Below are positions 16,788 through 26,025 of a stretch of DNA of 64,000 nucleotides, piece by piece; position 1 is the first letter of the stretch; each line of letters begins with the position of its first letter. A program made the translations under genes and the position numbers. The notes beneath the pieces are model-generated. The model searched no databases. It saw nothing but the letters and a program-made list of their open reading frames with translations, and was not told the origin of the DNA. The stretch is from Curvibacter microcysteis (GTDB lineage Bacteria; Pseudomonadota; Gammaproteobacteria; Burkholderiales; Burkholderiaceae_C): NCBI RefSeq assembly GCF_028649435.1, contig NZ_JAQSIN010000013.1. One strand, 5' to 3'.

Positions 16788-17537
16788 TCAGATCACCTTG
16801 GCTTCAGTTTTCAGTTTGTTCACGAGGGTGGCCACGTCGGGCACCTTGATGCCAGCGCCGCGCTTGGGCGGCTCGCTGACCTTGAGGGTCTTCAGGCGCG
16901 GGCTGACGTCCACACCCAGGTCCTCGGGCTTGACGATCTCCAGCGGCTTCTTCTTGGCCTTCATGATGTTGGGCAGCGTCACGTAGCGCGGCTCGTTCAG
17001 GCGCAGGTCGGTGGTGATGACCGCCGGGATCGACAGGCTCAGGGTTTCCAGACCACCGTCGATTTCGCGCGTCACGTTGACCTTGTCGCCGGCCACTTCG
17101 ACCTTGCTGGCGAAGGTGGCTTGCGGCAGGTCGGCCAGGGCCGCCAGCATCTGGCCGGTTTGGTTGGCATCGTCGTCAATGGCTTGCTTGCCCAGGATGA
17201 TCAGGCCTGGTTGCTCTTTGGCGACCAGGGCGTTGAGCAGCTTGGCCACGGCCAGGGGCTGCAGTTCAGCGTCGGTCTCGACCAGGATGGCGCGGTCGGC
17301 ACCAATGGCCATGGCCGTGCGCAAGGTCTCTTGGCACTGGGTCACGCCGCAGCTCACAGCGATCACCTCGGTGGCCACGCCTTTTTCTTTCAGGCGCACC
17401 GCTTCTTCGACGGCAATCTCGTCAAAGGGGTTCATGCTCATCTTGACGTTGGCGATGTCCACACCCGTGTTGTCCGACTTCACCCGGACCTTCACGTTGT
17501 AGTCCACCACACGTTTGACGGGAACAAGGATTTTCAT
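16788..17537 (-). CDS. etfB: Electron transfer flavoprotein beta subunit
   Basis: EtfB (249 residues) forms the heterodimer with EtfA and binds AMP. It starts MKILVPVKRVVDYNVKVRVK and carries the ETF-beta recognition region near residues 190-210, ending with NIMKAKKKPLEI, which includes the recognition-loop segment and its methylatable lysines. The AIDDDANQTGQMLA segment is also typical. It is the first gene of the etfBA unit, about 90 bp from the aldehyde dehydrogenase gene upstream on the same strand. Confidence 0.95.
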   Translation of the reverse strand: MKILVPVKRVVDYNVKVRVKSDNTGVDIANVKMSMNPFDEIAVEEAVRLKEKGVATEVIAVSCGVTQCQETLRTAMAIGADRAILVETDAELQPLAVAKLLNALVAKEQPGLIILGKQAIDDDANQTGQMLAALADLPQATFASKVEVAGDKVNVTREIDGGLETLSLSIPAVITTDLRLNEPRYVTLPNIMKAKKKPLEIVKPEDLGVDVSPRLKTLKVSEPPKRGAGIKVPDVATLVNKLKTEAKVI

Positions 17538-17587
17538 TTTTGATGACCGAAAAGATTCTGTTGAATGCGCTATGACACGGCATGAAG

Positions 17588-17620
17588 CGCCCGCCTCATC
17601 ACGGCGAATGAGGCGCGGGC
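17588..17620 (-). terminator. Possible hairpin between aldehyde dehydrogenase operon and etfB
   Basis: GCCCG-CCTCAT and ATGAGG-CGCGGGC form a bulged stem of about 12 bp around an 8-nt loop. It lies just past the stop of the 17630-19085 gene. No T-run follows, so transcription may continue into etfBA. Confidence 0.35.
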
Positions 17621-17629
17621 ATGGCTTGA

Positions 17630-19085
17630 TCAGGGATTGATGTACGTGGTTTTCACGGTGGTGAAGAACTCGGCCGCATAGCGCCCTTGCTCACGGGGCC
17701 CATAACTGGAGCCTTTGCGACCGCCAAAAGGCACATGAGGATCGACACCTGCGGTCGGCGCGTTGACCATCACCATGCCGGCCTGAAGATCGCGTTTGAA
17801 GCGAGCCGCGTGCTTCAATGACTGGGTGACGACCCCCGCAGAAAGGCCAAACGGGGTGTCGTTGGCCACTCGCAGCGCTTCATCGGCATCGCTCACGCGA
17901 ATGACGCTAGCCACTGGGCCGAAGATCTCTTCACGGTTGATCGTCATCGAAGGTGTCGTGTCTGTGAAAAGCGCAGGCTGCAGATAGAAGCCGGGTTGGC
18001 CATTCCAGTCCTTCTGGGCCTTCCCGCCATAGGCCAGCGTGGCGCCCTCACGGAGCCCCAGGTCGATGTACCGCATGTCCTGTTCCAGCTGACTGGCATC
18101 CACGACCGGGCCGATCACCGTGTCAGGCGCTCGGGCGTCCCCCACCACCAGACCTTCCATGGCCTGGATCAACCCCGCCACAAATCGATCATGGACCCCA
18201 TCGGTCACGATCAGTCGAGAAGACGCCGTACACCGCTGGCCCGTTGAATAAAACGCCCCATTAAGCGCACAAGCAATGGCCTGATCCACATCGGCATCGT
18301 CCAGCACCACCAAAGGGTTCTTGCCACCCATTTCAAGCTGGAACTTGGCCATGGGGCCAGATCGACCCACCGCACTCAGCGCCACCTTGCGACCGGTTGA
18401 TTCAGATCCCGTGAACGTGATCGCCTGCACCCTCGGGTCTTCGAGCAGGACCTCACCCAACTCACGGCCTCGGCCCATGACCAGATTGAAGGTGCCCGCA
18501 GGCAAGCCAGCGCCGGCAATGATGTCCGCCAGGGCCCAAGCGCAGCCCGGCACCAGTTCAGCAGGCTTGAACACCACGGCGTTGCCATAAGCCAGCGCAG
18601 GAGCGATTTTCCAAGCCGGAATGGCCAAAGGGAAGTTCCAGGGTGTGATGACGGTCACCACGCCGACGGGCTCGCGGCAGATTTCCACGCTCATGTTGGG
18701 ACGGGTTGAACCGATCAGTTCGCCCCCAACACGCAAGGCCTCGCCAGCGAAAAACTTGAAAATATGAGCGGCGCGCAACACCTCGCCAGAGGCGTCGCCA
18801 AGGGCCTTGCCCTCCTCACGCGCCAAGAGATCAGCCAGTTCGGCGCGGCGCGTCAGCAGCTCACTCCCAATGCGATCGAGTGCCTCGGACCGTTGCATCG
18901 GTGTCTGAGCCGCCCACAAAGGCTGAGCCGCCTGCGCCGCGGCGACTGCCATCCGCGCCTGAGCCTGGCTCGCACGGGCATACAGACCCACCACATCCCT
19001 GGTATCGGAAGGATTGACATTGGGCGCAGCATCTGGACCTGCCAGCCACTCGCCAGCGATGAAATTGGGTTTGATCAAGTCACTC
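17630..19085 (-). CDS. NAD(P)-dependent aldehyde dehydrogenase, succinate-/ketoglutarate-semialdehyde type
   Basis: This aldehyde dehydrogenase (485 residues) has the catalytic Cys in STGQRCTASSR, the Glu in FQLEMGGKNPL, and the cofactor segment ITPWNFPLAIPAWKIAPALAYGNAVV. The overall pattern resembles succinate-semialdehyde and alpha-ketoglutaric-semialdehyde dehydrogenases. As the last gene of the meta-cleavage operon it could oxidise succinic semialdehyde, the aldehyde released by HpaI, to succinate. The ATG at 19085 overlaps the end of the preceding reductase gene by 6 nt; an upstream extension to 19141 is not needed. Confidence 0.88.
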
Positions 19086-20114
19086 ATGGGGGTAAAGGCC
19101 CTTGGTTCGGGCAAAAAGGCGGGAGATGCCAAACAAGGCATCGATGTGGGGGGTCTGAACGCCGACCCCTTGGGCGATGTCGCAAACCGCGGCGACGATG
19201 GCGTCCAACTCCAGGGGCTTGCCTGATTCGACGTCCTGCAACATCGAGGTCTTGAACGCGCCCAGCTGGGCGGTCAGCGCGTGCCTGTCTTCAGGACTTT
19301 GCTCAATTTCGCAGCCGATCGCAGCGCCCACGCGGGCCACTTCATCCATCGCAGACGAACAAAATTGACGCAGCAACGGATCGGCAAGAATGCGATCCAC
19401 CGTGGCGCCAGTGACGGCAGACAGCGGGTTCATGGTCAGGTTGCCCCAGAGCTTGAACCAGATGTCACGGCGCACGTTGTCGCTCACACGGGCATCAAAG
19501 CCTGCGAATTGCAGCAATTGCGCCAATGCCGAGGCACGCGAAGAGACACCGCCTGACGGTTCGCCGATGATCAATTGGCGGCCTTTGATGTGCCGGACCA
19601 GGCCCGGCTCAAGCACAGCACCGCTGGCATGCACCACGCAGCCAAGAAGTTGCGAGAACGGCAGACGCTGGGCAATGGCGCCCGAGCGGTCCACACTGGG
19701 CAGGCCGGCTTCGAAACCCTGTAGGCCCTGGCAAAACCACCAAGGGACGCCATTCATGGCCGGCAAGATCAGGGTGTCTGGCCCCAAGAGAGGCTGCGAT
19801 GAAGCAGAAAGACCCGTCAAAGCGGGGCCTTTGACCGCCACAATCACCACATCTTGCAGCCCCAAATCTTGGGCTCGATCGCTGGCTTGAACAGGGGCTC
19901 CAATGAACTCCCCATCATCACCTTGGAGCCGCCAACCGTGCTGCCGCAAGGCCTGCAGCGTTTCGCCCCGCGCCAGGGCCGACACGCTCACCCGTCCGGT
20001 GGCGGCCAGCCTGGCACCAAGGAGGCTGCCGATCGCCCCCGCGCCCACAATGCACACCTTTTGCAAATGGTGGGCTGGGGGAATATCTGCGTGCTGCGTC
20101 AGCGACTCATGCAT
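19080..20114 (-). CDS. Ketopantoate reductase (ApbA/PanE)-family protein
   Basis: This 344-residue NADPH-dependent 2-oxoacid reductase family member has the Rossmann motif GAGAIGSLLGARLA near its N-terminus, and the C-terminal PanE domain with NVRRDIWFKLWGNLTMNPLSAVTG, which carries the catalytic Lys. It is longer than biosynthetic PanE (about 300). Its position inside a ring-cleavage operon, overlapping its neighbours by 6 and 8 nt, argues for a catabolic reduction of a 2-oxo acid rather than pantothenate synthesis. The substrate is not known. Confidence 0.8.
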   Translation of the reverse strand: MHESLTQHADIPPAHHLQKVCIVGAGAIGSLLGARLAATGRVSVSALARGETLQALRQHGWRLQGDDGEFIGAPVQASDRAQDLGLQDVVIVAVKGPALTGLSASSQPLLGPDTLILPAMNGVPWWFCQGLQGFEAGLPSVDRSGAIAQRLPFSQLLGCVVHASGAVLEPGLVRHIKGRQLIIGEPSGGVSSRASALAQLLQFAGFDARVSDNVRRDIWFKLWGNLTMNPLSAVTGATVDRILADPLLRQFCSSAMDEVARVGAAIGCEIEQSPEDRHALTAQLGAFKTSMLQDVESGKPLELDAIVAAVCDIAQGVGVQTPHIDALFGISRLFARTKGLYPHE

Positions 20115-21090
20115 CAGCACTGAACCCGATGGATTTCACAACCGGGCCCCATCGTTCAAGATCGGCCTTCAAAGCAGCTGCCAACTCTTCGGGGGTGGAA
20201 GAGCGCGTCTCCAGCCCCATGGCGGCGAAACCGTCGATCACGTCTTTGGAGGCCAGGGCCTGGCGGATGGCGGCATTGGCATTTTTGACGACAGCCGCAG
20301 TGGCCTTGCCCGGCAGGAAAAAGCCATGCCATTCGCCGTAGACCAAGGATTTGAAGCCTTGCTCTGCCAACGTGGGCACCTGCGGGACGAACTTGCTCCG
20401 GGCGGCACCGCTGGTGGCAAGAATCCGAAGCTTGCCGCCCGACAGGTGAGGCAGAAACTCACCAACGGGCGCCGAGACCGCCGCGATCTGACCACCCACG
20501 AGGTCCATGATGGCCGGCTGGGTGCCTCGAAAGCCCACATGACGGAGGTCAACGCTTCCCGCGCGGCCGATCAGAACGCCCACGAAGTGAGGAACAGACC
20601 CCGGCGCCGGCGAGCCAAAGTTGGCCAGGTCAGGGTGCGCCTTGCACCACGCCAGGAACTCTGGAATGTTGGTCACGGTCGCGGGAACCAGTGGACCAAC
20701 GGCCAGGCCCATATCAACATAGACCCCCATCGATACCGGGGTCAGGTCCGCAAGTGGGTCGTACGGGAGCTTTTTATAAGTGTGTGGGTAGATGCCCAAC
20801 ATGGACATCGGTGTGACCAGCAAGGTCGCTCCATCAGGCGCTGCGGCTTTCAAAGCCGAAATGGCGATTTGCCCCCCAGCGCCAGGCCGGTTGTCGACAA
20901 AGACAGCCTTGGCATAGGTGCCCGTCAATCGGTTGGCCACGCGGCGTGCCTCGGTGTCGATGGTTCCGCCCGGAGCAAAGCCTGCGAGGATTTTTGCACT
21001 CTCCAGGGAGTCGGCCCGAGCCACGAAAGGCAGCGCAGAGGCGGCCGCGGCACAAGTGATCTGTGAAAGAAGTTGACGACGATTTTGCAT
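20107..21090 (-). CDS. Bug/TctC-family periplasmic binding protein
   Basis: This tripartite tricarboxylate transporter (TTT) receptor has 327 residues. The N-terminus has a signal peptide ending ALPFVARADS, and the body shows the family segments GFAPGGTIDTEARRVA, VDNRPGAGGQIA, KLPYDPLADLTPVS and VPTLAEQGFKS. Such proteins bind carboxylates and aromatic acids and usually outnumber TctAB permeases; no permease is here. The start at ATG 21090 was chosen because GGAG lies 9 bp upstream. It probably captures the operon's aromatic acid substrate. Confidence 0.88.
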   Translation of the reverse strand: MQNRRQLLSQITCAAAASALPFVARADSLESAKILAGFAPGGTIDTEARRVANRLTGTYAKAVFVDNRPGAGGQIAISALKAAAPDGATLLVTPMSMLGIYPHTYKKLPYDPLADLTPVSMGVYVDMGLAVGPLVPATVTNIPEFLAWCKAHPDLANFGSPAPGSVPHFVGVLIGRAGSVDLRHVGFRGTQPAIMDLVGGQIAAVSAPVGEFLPHLSGGKLRILATSGAARSKFVPQVPTLAEQGFKSLVYGEWHGFFLPGKATAAVVKNANAAIRQALASKDVIDGFAAMGLETRSSTPEELAAALKADLERWGPVVKSIGFSADA

Positions 21091-21137
21091 TTTTTGAGTC
21101 TCCATTGGCTGTGTGATGAACTGAGGCCGCGCGGTCT

Positions 21138-22091
21138 TCAGGCTTTCTTGGCCTTCCTGGCATCGGCGAGGTTTTGCTTGAAGCGGTCGGGAACGCGCTC
21201 GTCAAAGCCCAGGGCCACCCGACGGACTTCTGGCGTATCAGTGGGTTGATGACCAACGCCCAATGCGCTAGCCCGAGGCGCAGCGATCTCCACCACCGTG
21301 CCGCTGACTCGGCCGATCCCCGTGATCTCGCACTCGACCAGATCGCCAGCGTCCACCGAACGCGAATGGCAAGGCGTGCCCATCAGAATCACATCGCCGG
21401 CCACCAGAGTGATGTGGCGCGCCAGGTCCGCGATCACGTAGTGCGGCCCCCAGATCGTCTCGTCCCCAATGTGGGCCTCCTGCACCACCAAGCCGTTGAC
21501 ATAGGTGCGAAGGGTTTGCTTGAACAAATCAACACCGCGGACCAGGCCCGGACCGATGGGCAAAAGCGTATCTGCCCCCTTGACCCGCAGCATGGAGCCC
21601 TGGTCGGTATCACGGAAGTTTTGCAAGCCCATGTCCAGCGCAGGGCAGAAGCCTTCGATGTAGTCCCAGGCCTCATCCGGAGTCACGTTTCGACAGGTCT
21701 TCCCGATCACCACGGCGTACTCACCTTCGTAGTTCAGGTATTGGCAATCCGAAGGCTTGAGGATCTGGCCTGCGTGGCCGTTCAGTGAGGTCGGCGGCTT
21801 GGTGAAGTAAGTCGGCGATTCAGTGGGCTTTGGCTTTTGGCGTGTCTCGTAGCTGCGCGAGCTGTAAGAGATATGGACAGCAATGATCTTGCTGGGCTGC
21901 ACCGGAGGCAGGTAGCTCTGGTTCTCGCTGTCCAACACCCGGCCATCATCGAGTCGCAAGCGGCCCGCATCGGCCCCCTCCTCCACCAGGGTGCCCCAAA
22001 ATGCGCTCCCCCCCACCAACACGCGGCGACGCTCAACTCGGGGGCCTTTCATCACAGCAGGCAGGTCGCTAATAGGAAATTCAAAAGTCAT
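21138..22091 (-). CDS. Fumarylacetoacetate hydrolase-family protein (HpaG-like isomerase/decarboxylase)
   Basis: This FAH-fold enzyme (317 residues) has the metal-site motif LNYEGEYAVVIG, the following FCPALDMGLQNFRDTD, and the C-terminal VAGDVILMGTPCHS. In homoprotocatechuate pathways the HpaG member decarboxylates and isomerises 5-carboxymethyl-2-hydroxymuconate to 2-oxohept-3-enedioate. Its position beside the dioxygenase, HpaE, HpaI and HpaH supports that role. E. coli HpaG is a fused two-domain protein, whereas here only one domain is present; a second single-domain FAH protein at 30773 could supply the other half. Confidence 0.83.
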   Translation of the reverse strand: MTFEFPISDLPAVMKGPRVERRRVLVGGSAFWGTLVEEGADAGRLRLDDGRVLDSENQSYLPPVQPSKIIAVHISYSSRSYETRQKPKPTESPTYFTKPPTSLNGHAGQILKPSDCQYLNYEGEYAVVIGKTCRNVTPDEAWDYIEGFCPALDMGLQNFRDTDQGSMLRVKGADTLLPIGPGLVRGVDLFKQTLRTYVNGLVVQEAHIGDETIWGPHYVIADLARHITLVAGDVILMGTPCHSRSVDAGDLVECEITGIGRVSGTVVEIAAPRASALGVGHQPTDTPEVRRVALGFDERVPDRFKQNLADARKAKKA

Positions 22092-22126
22092 GGTGTGTCT
22101 CCGTCTCAAGGTGATGTGTTGCGGGA

Positions 22127-23056
22127 TCAGCTCGTGCTGACCGAAGCGCTGGGCGCGAACTCATTGAGGGCCCCCGAGTTCAACTGAGGCTGGGTGTTGA
22201 ACCAGACATGGATGTTTCCGGTGCCACGTGCGTTTTCGTAGGCAGACAAGGGCTCGCCCTTGGCTCTGCAGGCATCCCCTCCAAGAGCCCCCAGCATCTG
22301 CAGGTAGTGCGCTCCGAAGGCCTCCCAAGGCTTGCGGCGATAGTCCTCGTCCCAACGCGCCAGGATCTCGTCATGGCGGCCCTGCTGCATGAGTTCAATA
22401 GCGGCTTTGTCGCTCGCGATGTTCTCGGGACGAGACACATTGCTTTCATGGAAGATTCGAGGGTGGTTGGGGCGCCAATCAATCCCATTGAACTTGTGAC
22501 TCAGCGCACCCGAGGCCAACAAAACCACACGCATGTCGCTGCGGCGGATGGCTTCGCCAATGTCCGCTCCGGACTGCAGGAACTGTGGCCACTCGCAGTT
22601 TTGGCAAGAGCTGATCGTCAACACCGGGGTCTGAGAGAGCTCCAGTTGCAGGTGTTTGACCAGGTTCAACGTGGCGTACTGCTTGCCCAGCTCGGGATGG
22701 CGGACGTTGCGCACATAGCCCTTGCGTTCACGCGAGACGGCCTCGATCTGCATGGCCAACTCAGGGCAACCACGGTAGTCATAGGGAACGCCATGCAGGT
22801 ACCAGGGCATCTCGTCCGAGATGTAGGTACCCTTGAAATGGTCTCCGCCATCGATCAAGTGGTAGCCAGTAGTGAACCAATGCGAATCAAAGATCAGCAC
22901 CGCATCGGGCTTGACGCTTTGGATGCGCTCGCGCAAGCGCGCGTATCCAGGAATCAGGTCCGAGTCGGAGCCGGCACCTTGCAGTACACGAAACTCTTCG
23001 CACTGCATCAAGCCGGGATGATGGGAAACAATGGCTGCGCCCAGGATTTGGCCCAT
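22127..23056 (-). CDS. Class III (LigB/DODA-type) extradiol ring-cleavage dioxygenase
   Basis: This Fe(II) extradiol dioxygenase of the LigB superfamily has 309 residues. The expected metal ligands are His in AIVSHHPG near the N-terminus and His in DSHWF, with a later acidic ligand. The middle has LLASGALSHKFNG, the family's LASGSLSH motif. It is related to but clearly distinct from the HpaD-type enzyme at 28637-29536, so two different catechols or a redundancy are possible. The ATG at 23056 has AAGGAAG upstream; the open frame beyond it is non-protein-like. It cleaves the catechol ring in this operon. Confidence 0.85.
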   Translation of the reverse strand: MGQILGAAIVSHHPGLMQCEEFRVLQGAGSDSDLIPGYARLRERIQSVKPDAVLIFDSHWFTTGYHLIDGGDHFKGTYISDEMPWYLHGVPYDYRGCPELAMQIEAVSRERKGYVRNVRHPELGKQYATLNLVKHLQLELSQTPVLTISSCQNCEWPQFLQSGADIGEAIRRSDMRVVLLASGALSHKFNGIDWRPNHPRIFHESNVSRPENIASDKAAIELMQQGRHDEILARWDEDYRRKPWEAFGAHYLQMLGALGGDACRAKGEPLSAYENARGTGNIHVWFNTQPQLNSGALNEFAPSASVSTS

Positions 23057-23099
23057 GAAACTTCCTTTGTGGGTTTTGAGTTGAAAGAAACAGCGCAGC

Positions 23100-24575
23100 T
23101 CAGCGGTGGCTGAAACTGGCTTTGAAGGGCTTCTTGGGAACGACCACGTCCTTGACGTCGCAGAAGAATTCGAAACTCCAAGCGCCCCCCTCGCGCCCAA
23201 TACCTGAGCGCTTGATGCCGCCAAAGGGCGCTGCGAGATCCCGAATACCGAAGCTGTTGACCCAGATGAAACCAGTGCGAATCTGCTCGGCCACGGCGAT
23301 GGCATGGGTCTGCTCGCCATAGCAAACGCCACCCAGCCCGTAATCAGTTCCATTGGCCATCTCAACGGCTTGCTCATCGGACTCGAAAGTCTGCAGGGTC
23401 AACACGGGACCAAACACTTCGTTTTGCACGATCTCATCGCTCTGGCGCAGATCCGTGAGCATCGTCGGCTGGTAATACTGAGCGCCAAAGCCATGCCGAG
23501 CGCCCCCCCAAAGCAGGCGAGCCCCTTGAGCCACTGCGCGGTCGACATACTCGGCAACGCGCTCAACTTGCCGCGGGTGAATCAACGGCCCCACCTCCGT
23601 CGCTTCGTCCCGAGGGTCGCCGATGTTGAGCTTCTCCACATAGGCGCGCAGCGCCTCCACATAGCGGTCTGCAATGCGTTGATGAACCAGGAAACGCGTC
23701 CCGGCCAGACACACCTGACCTGCATTGCGGTACATCAGGGCCCCTGTGGCAGCGGCACTGTCAATGTCCGCGTCCTCCAGGACCACAAAAGGACTCTTGC
23801 CACCCAGTTCCAGGCTGCAGGGCACCAAATTGGCACCGGCCGCTTGGGCAATCCATTTGGCCGTCGGCACCGAGCCCGTGAAGGAAATGCGCGCGAGCCG
23901 CGGGTCGCTGACCAGCTTGGCGCCTGTGTTGGCGCCGCTGCCTTGGACCACGTTGAACACCCCGGGCGGCAAACCTGCGGCATGGGCCGCGTCGGCCAAC
24001 AAGGAGCACGTCAGGGGCGCCCACTCTGGCGGCTTGAGCACACAGGTATTGCCCGACGCCAGTGCGGGACCCAGCTTCCAGGTCGAGAGCATCAGCGGGG
24101 CATTCCAAGGCGTGATGATGGCCACGACACCGGCGGGGTCGTGGCGAACCAGGTGACTGGCCTGATCGGTTTCCAGCGTGCGGTTCTGCAGTTCGAGTGC
24201 GTGCTCAGCAAACCAACGGATGTTGAGCATGGCACGTGGTACCACGCCGTTCCGCATGCGAGAGAGCAACACCCCTGCATCATTGCTTTCGAGTTGGCAA
24301 AGCTCATCAGCTCGCTTGCCGATTTCGTCAGCGAATCGGTCGAGGTAGGGCTTGCGGCCCGCGGCTCCCAGCGCAGCCCAGGCGGGAAAGGCCTTCTGCG
24401 CCGCAACAATGGCCTGCTCGACATGCTCTGCGAGGCCTTCAGAAACGTGTCCCAACAGACGCTGATCGATGGGACTGTGAAGCGGGAACGTTTCACTGGA
24501 CGCCACACGTTGCCCATTGATGTAGTGGTCGGCCGACACCTGAATACCGGCCACATCCAAAGAGGGATTGCTCAT
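23100..24575 (-). CDS. hpaE: 5-Carboxymethyl-2-hydroxymuconate semialdehyde dehydrogenase (HpaE-like)
   Basis: This NAD-dependent aldehyde dehydrogenase (491 residues) is predicted to oxidise the semialdehyde made by ring cleavage to the dicarboxylate. It has the cofactor segment ITPWNAPLMLSTWKLGPALASGNTCVLKPPEW, the general base in SLELGGKSPF, and the nucleophile Cys in NAGQVCLAGTR. The C-terminal IWVNSFGIRDLAAPFGGIKRSGIGREGG is the HpaE/XylG-type signature. The ATG at 24575 has GGAG 8 bp upstream. It lies between the FAD oxidase and the dioxygenase genes, as expected for the pathway. Confidence 0.87.
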   Translation of the reverse strand: MSNPSLDVAGIQVSADHYINGQRVASSETFPLHSPIDQRLLGHVSEGLAEHVEQAIVAAQKAFPAWAALGAAGRKPYLDRFADEIGKRADELCQLESNDAGVLLSRMRNGVVPRAMLNIRWFAEHALELQNRTLETDQASHLVRHDPAGVVAIITPWNAPLMLSTWKLGPALASGNTCVLKPPEWAPLTCSLLADAAHAAGLPPGVFNVVQGSGANTGAKLVSDPRLARISFTGSVPTAKWIAQAAGANLVPCSLELGGKSPFVVLEDADIDSAAATGALMYRNAGQVCLAGTRFLVHQRIADRYVEALRAYVEKLNIGDPRDEATEVGPLIHPRQVERVAEYVDRAVAQGARLLWGGARHGFGAQYYQPTMLTDLRQSDEIVQNEVFGPVLTLQTFESDEQAVEMANGTDYGLGGVCYGEQTHAIAVAEQIRTGFIWVNSFGIRDLAAPFGGIKRSGIGREGGAWSFEFFCDVKDVVVPKKPFKASFSHR

Positions 24576-24615
24576 GTTGTTCTCCAAAATGGTTTTGTCG
24601 CGAGGAATACGGCGT

Positions 24616-26025
24616 TCACGCCAGCAACTTGCCGGGATTCATGAGGCCCAATGGATCCAGGGCCTGCTTGATGCGATGCATCAGCTTGAGTTCGATGGAC
24701 GACTTGTAGCGGGCCGATTCATCTCGGCGCAGGACCCCCAGGCCGTGCTCAGCCGAGATCGAGCCACCCAAGGCATGCACCGCGTCATGGACGAGTTGAT
24801 TCATCGCGGGCTCCAAGGCAGCGAAGTCGTTGCCGGAGGCGCCTGCGGCAGGCGAGAGGTTGTAGTGCAGGTTGCCGTCACCCAGGTGGCCGAACACGAC
24901 CAGACGTACCAACGGGCTTTGCGCCCCCACCGCAGCACCCGTGGACTCGATGAACTCGGCGATCCTGGACGCTGGCAAAGAGATGTCGTGCTTGATCGTT
25001 TTGCCCTCAGCGCCCTGCGCCTCAGAAATGTTCTCGCGCAAGGCCCAAAGCGCCTCAAACTGGGACAGGTTGGAGGACACGGCGGCATCGACGATCAAGT
25101 CCTGCTCAAACGCCTGCTCGAGCAAGGCCTCAAAATGCGCGGTGGCCACCGCATCAGACTGCTCGCTGGACAGCTCCACGAGCACATACCAGGGACTGCG
25201 ATCACCGAAGGGGAACCGGGTGCCAGGCACATGTTTCTCGACCAGCGCCAAGCAAGCGTCGCTCATCAACTCAAAGGCGGTCAGGCCTGCCCCCAATCGC
25301 GACTGGGCCAGCGAGAGAAGCTCAATGGCCTGAGCTGGCGTGGACAGTGCGACGCAGGCGACGATCTGGCTGGCAGGCTGAGGAAAGAGCTTCAGTGTGG
25401 CGCCTGTGATGATGCCCAGCGTGCCCTCACTGCCGATGTACAGATCCCGCAAGTCGTAGCCGGTGTTGTCCTTGCGCAGCCCACGAAGACCGTTCCAAAG
25501 CTCGCCCTCGGCCGTCACGACCTCCAAGCCGAGGCACAGCTCGCGGGCATTGCCATAACGCAGGACCTGAACACCCCCTGCATTGCTCGCCAAGTTGCCA
25601 CCGATGGTGCAACTGCCTTCCGCCGCCAAGCTCAAGGGAAAAAGACGGCCCGCGGCCGCAGCCGCTTCTTGCAAAGCGAGCAGAGTCAGCCCGGCATCCA
25701 CGGTGATGGTGTTGTTCTGGATGTCAACCTGACGAACCTTCTGCAAGCGGGTCAGTGACAACACCACAGACCGACCGGACCCATCAGGGGTTGATCCGCC
25801 AGACAGTCCGGTGTTGCCGCCTTGGGGCACCACGGGAACACGCGCCTCATGACACCAACGCATGACCCGAGCCACATCCTCGGGGGTGTCTGGCTGCACC
25901 ACCGCCCAGGCATGGCCGGTCCACTTGCCTCGCCAATCCGTCACAAACGATGCCATGTCAGCCGGTTCCACCCACAAGCGGCCCGAGAACGCAGCGCGCA
26001 AGCTTTGATGCTGTTCAGTAACCAT
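24616..26025 (-). CDS. FAD-linked oxidase, D-2-hydroxyglutarate/D-lactate dehydrogenase type
   Basis: This is a VAO-type flavoprotein (469 residues) like GlcD, DLD2 and D-2-hydroxyglutarate dehydrogenase. The FAD-binding part has VPQGGNTGLSGG, GGNLASNAGG and IGSEGTLGIIT, and the C-terminal cap has FGHLGDGNLHYN and SISAEHGLGVLRR. It oxidises a D-2-hydroxy acid and often uses electron transfer flavoprotein. The start at 26025 overlaps the end of hpaI by 11 nt. It is not part of the classical hpa pathway, so it may handle a hydroxy-acid side product, perhaps together with the PanE-like reductase and etfBA on the same strand. Confidence 0.85.
   Translation of the reverse strand: MVTEQHQSLRAAFSGRLWVEPADMASFVTDWRGKWTGHAWAVVQPDTPEDVARVMRWCHEARVPVVPQGGNTGLSGGSTPDGSGRSVVLSLTRLQKVRQVDIQNNTITVDAGLTLLALQEAAAAAGRLFPLSLAAEGSCTIGGNLASNAGGVQVLRYGNARELCLGLEVVTAEGELWNGLRGLRKDNTGYDLRDLYIGSEGTLGIITGATLKLFPQPASQIVACVALSTPAQAIELLSLAQSRLGAGLTAFELMSDACLALVEKHVPGTRFPFGDRSPWYVLVELSSEQSDAVATAHFEALLEQAFEQDLIVDAAVSSNLSQFEALWALRENISEAQGAEGKTIKHDISLPASRIAEFIESTGAAVGAQSPLVRLVVFGHLGDGNLHYNLSPAAGASGNDFAALEPAMNQLVHDAVHALGGSISAEHGLGVLRRDESARYKSSIELKLMHRIKQALDPLGLMNPGKLLA

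Noticed and set aside
15829..17543. Plus-strand open frames of 385 and 255 codons
   Set aside because: They are shadows of etfA and etfB; both have textbook signatures on the minus strand.
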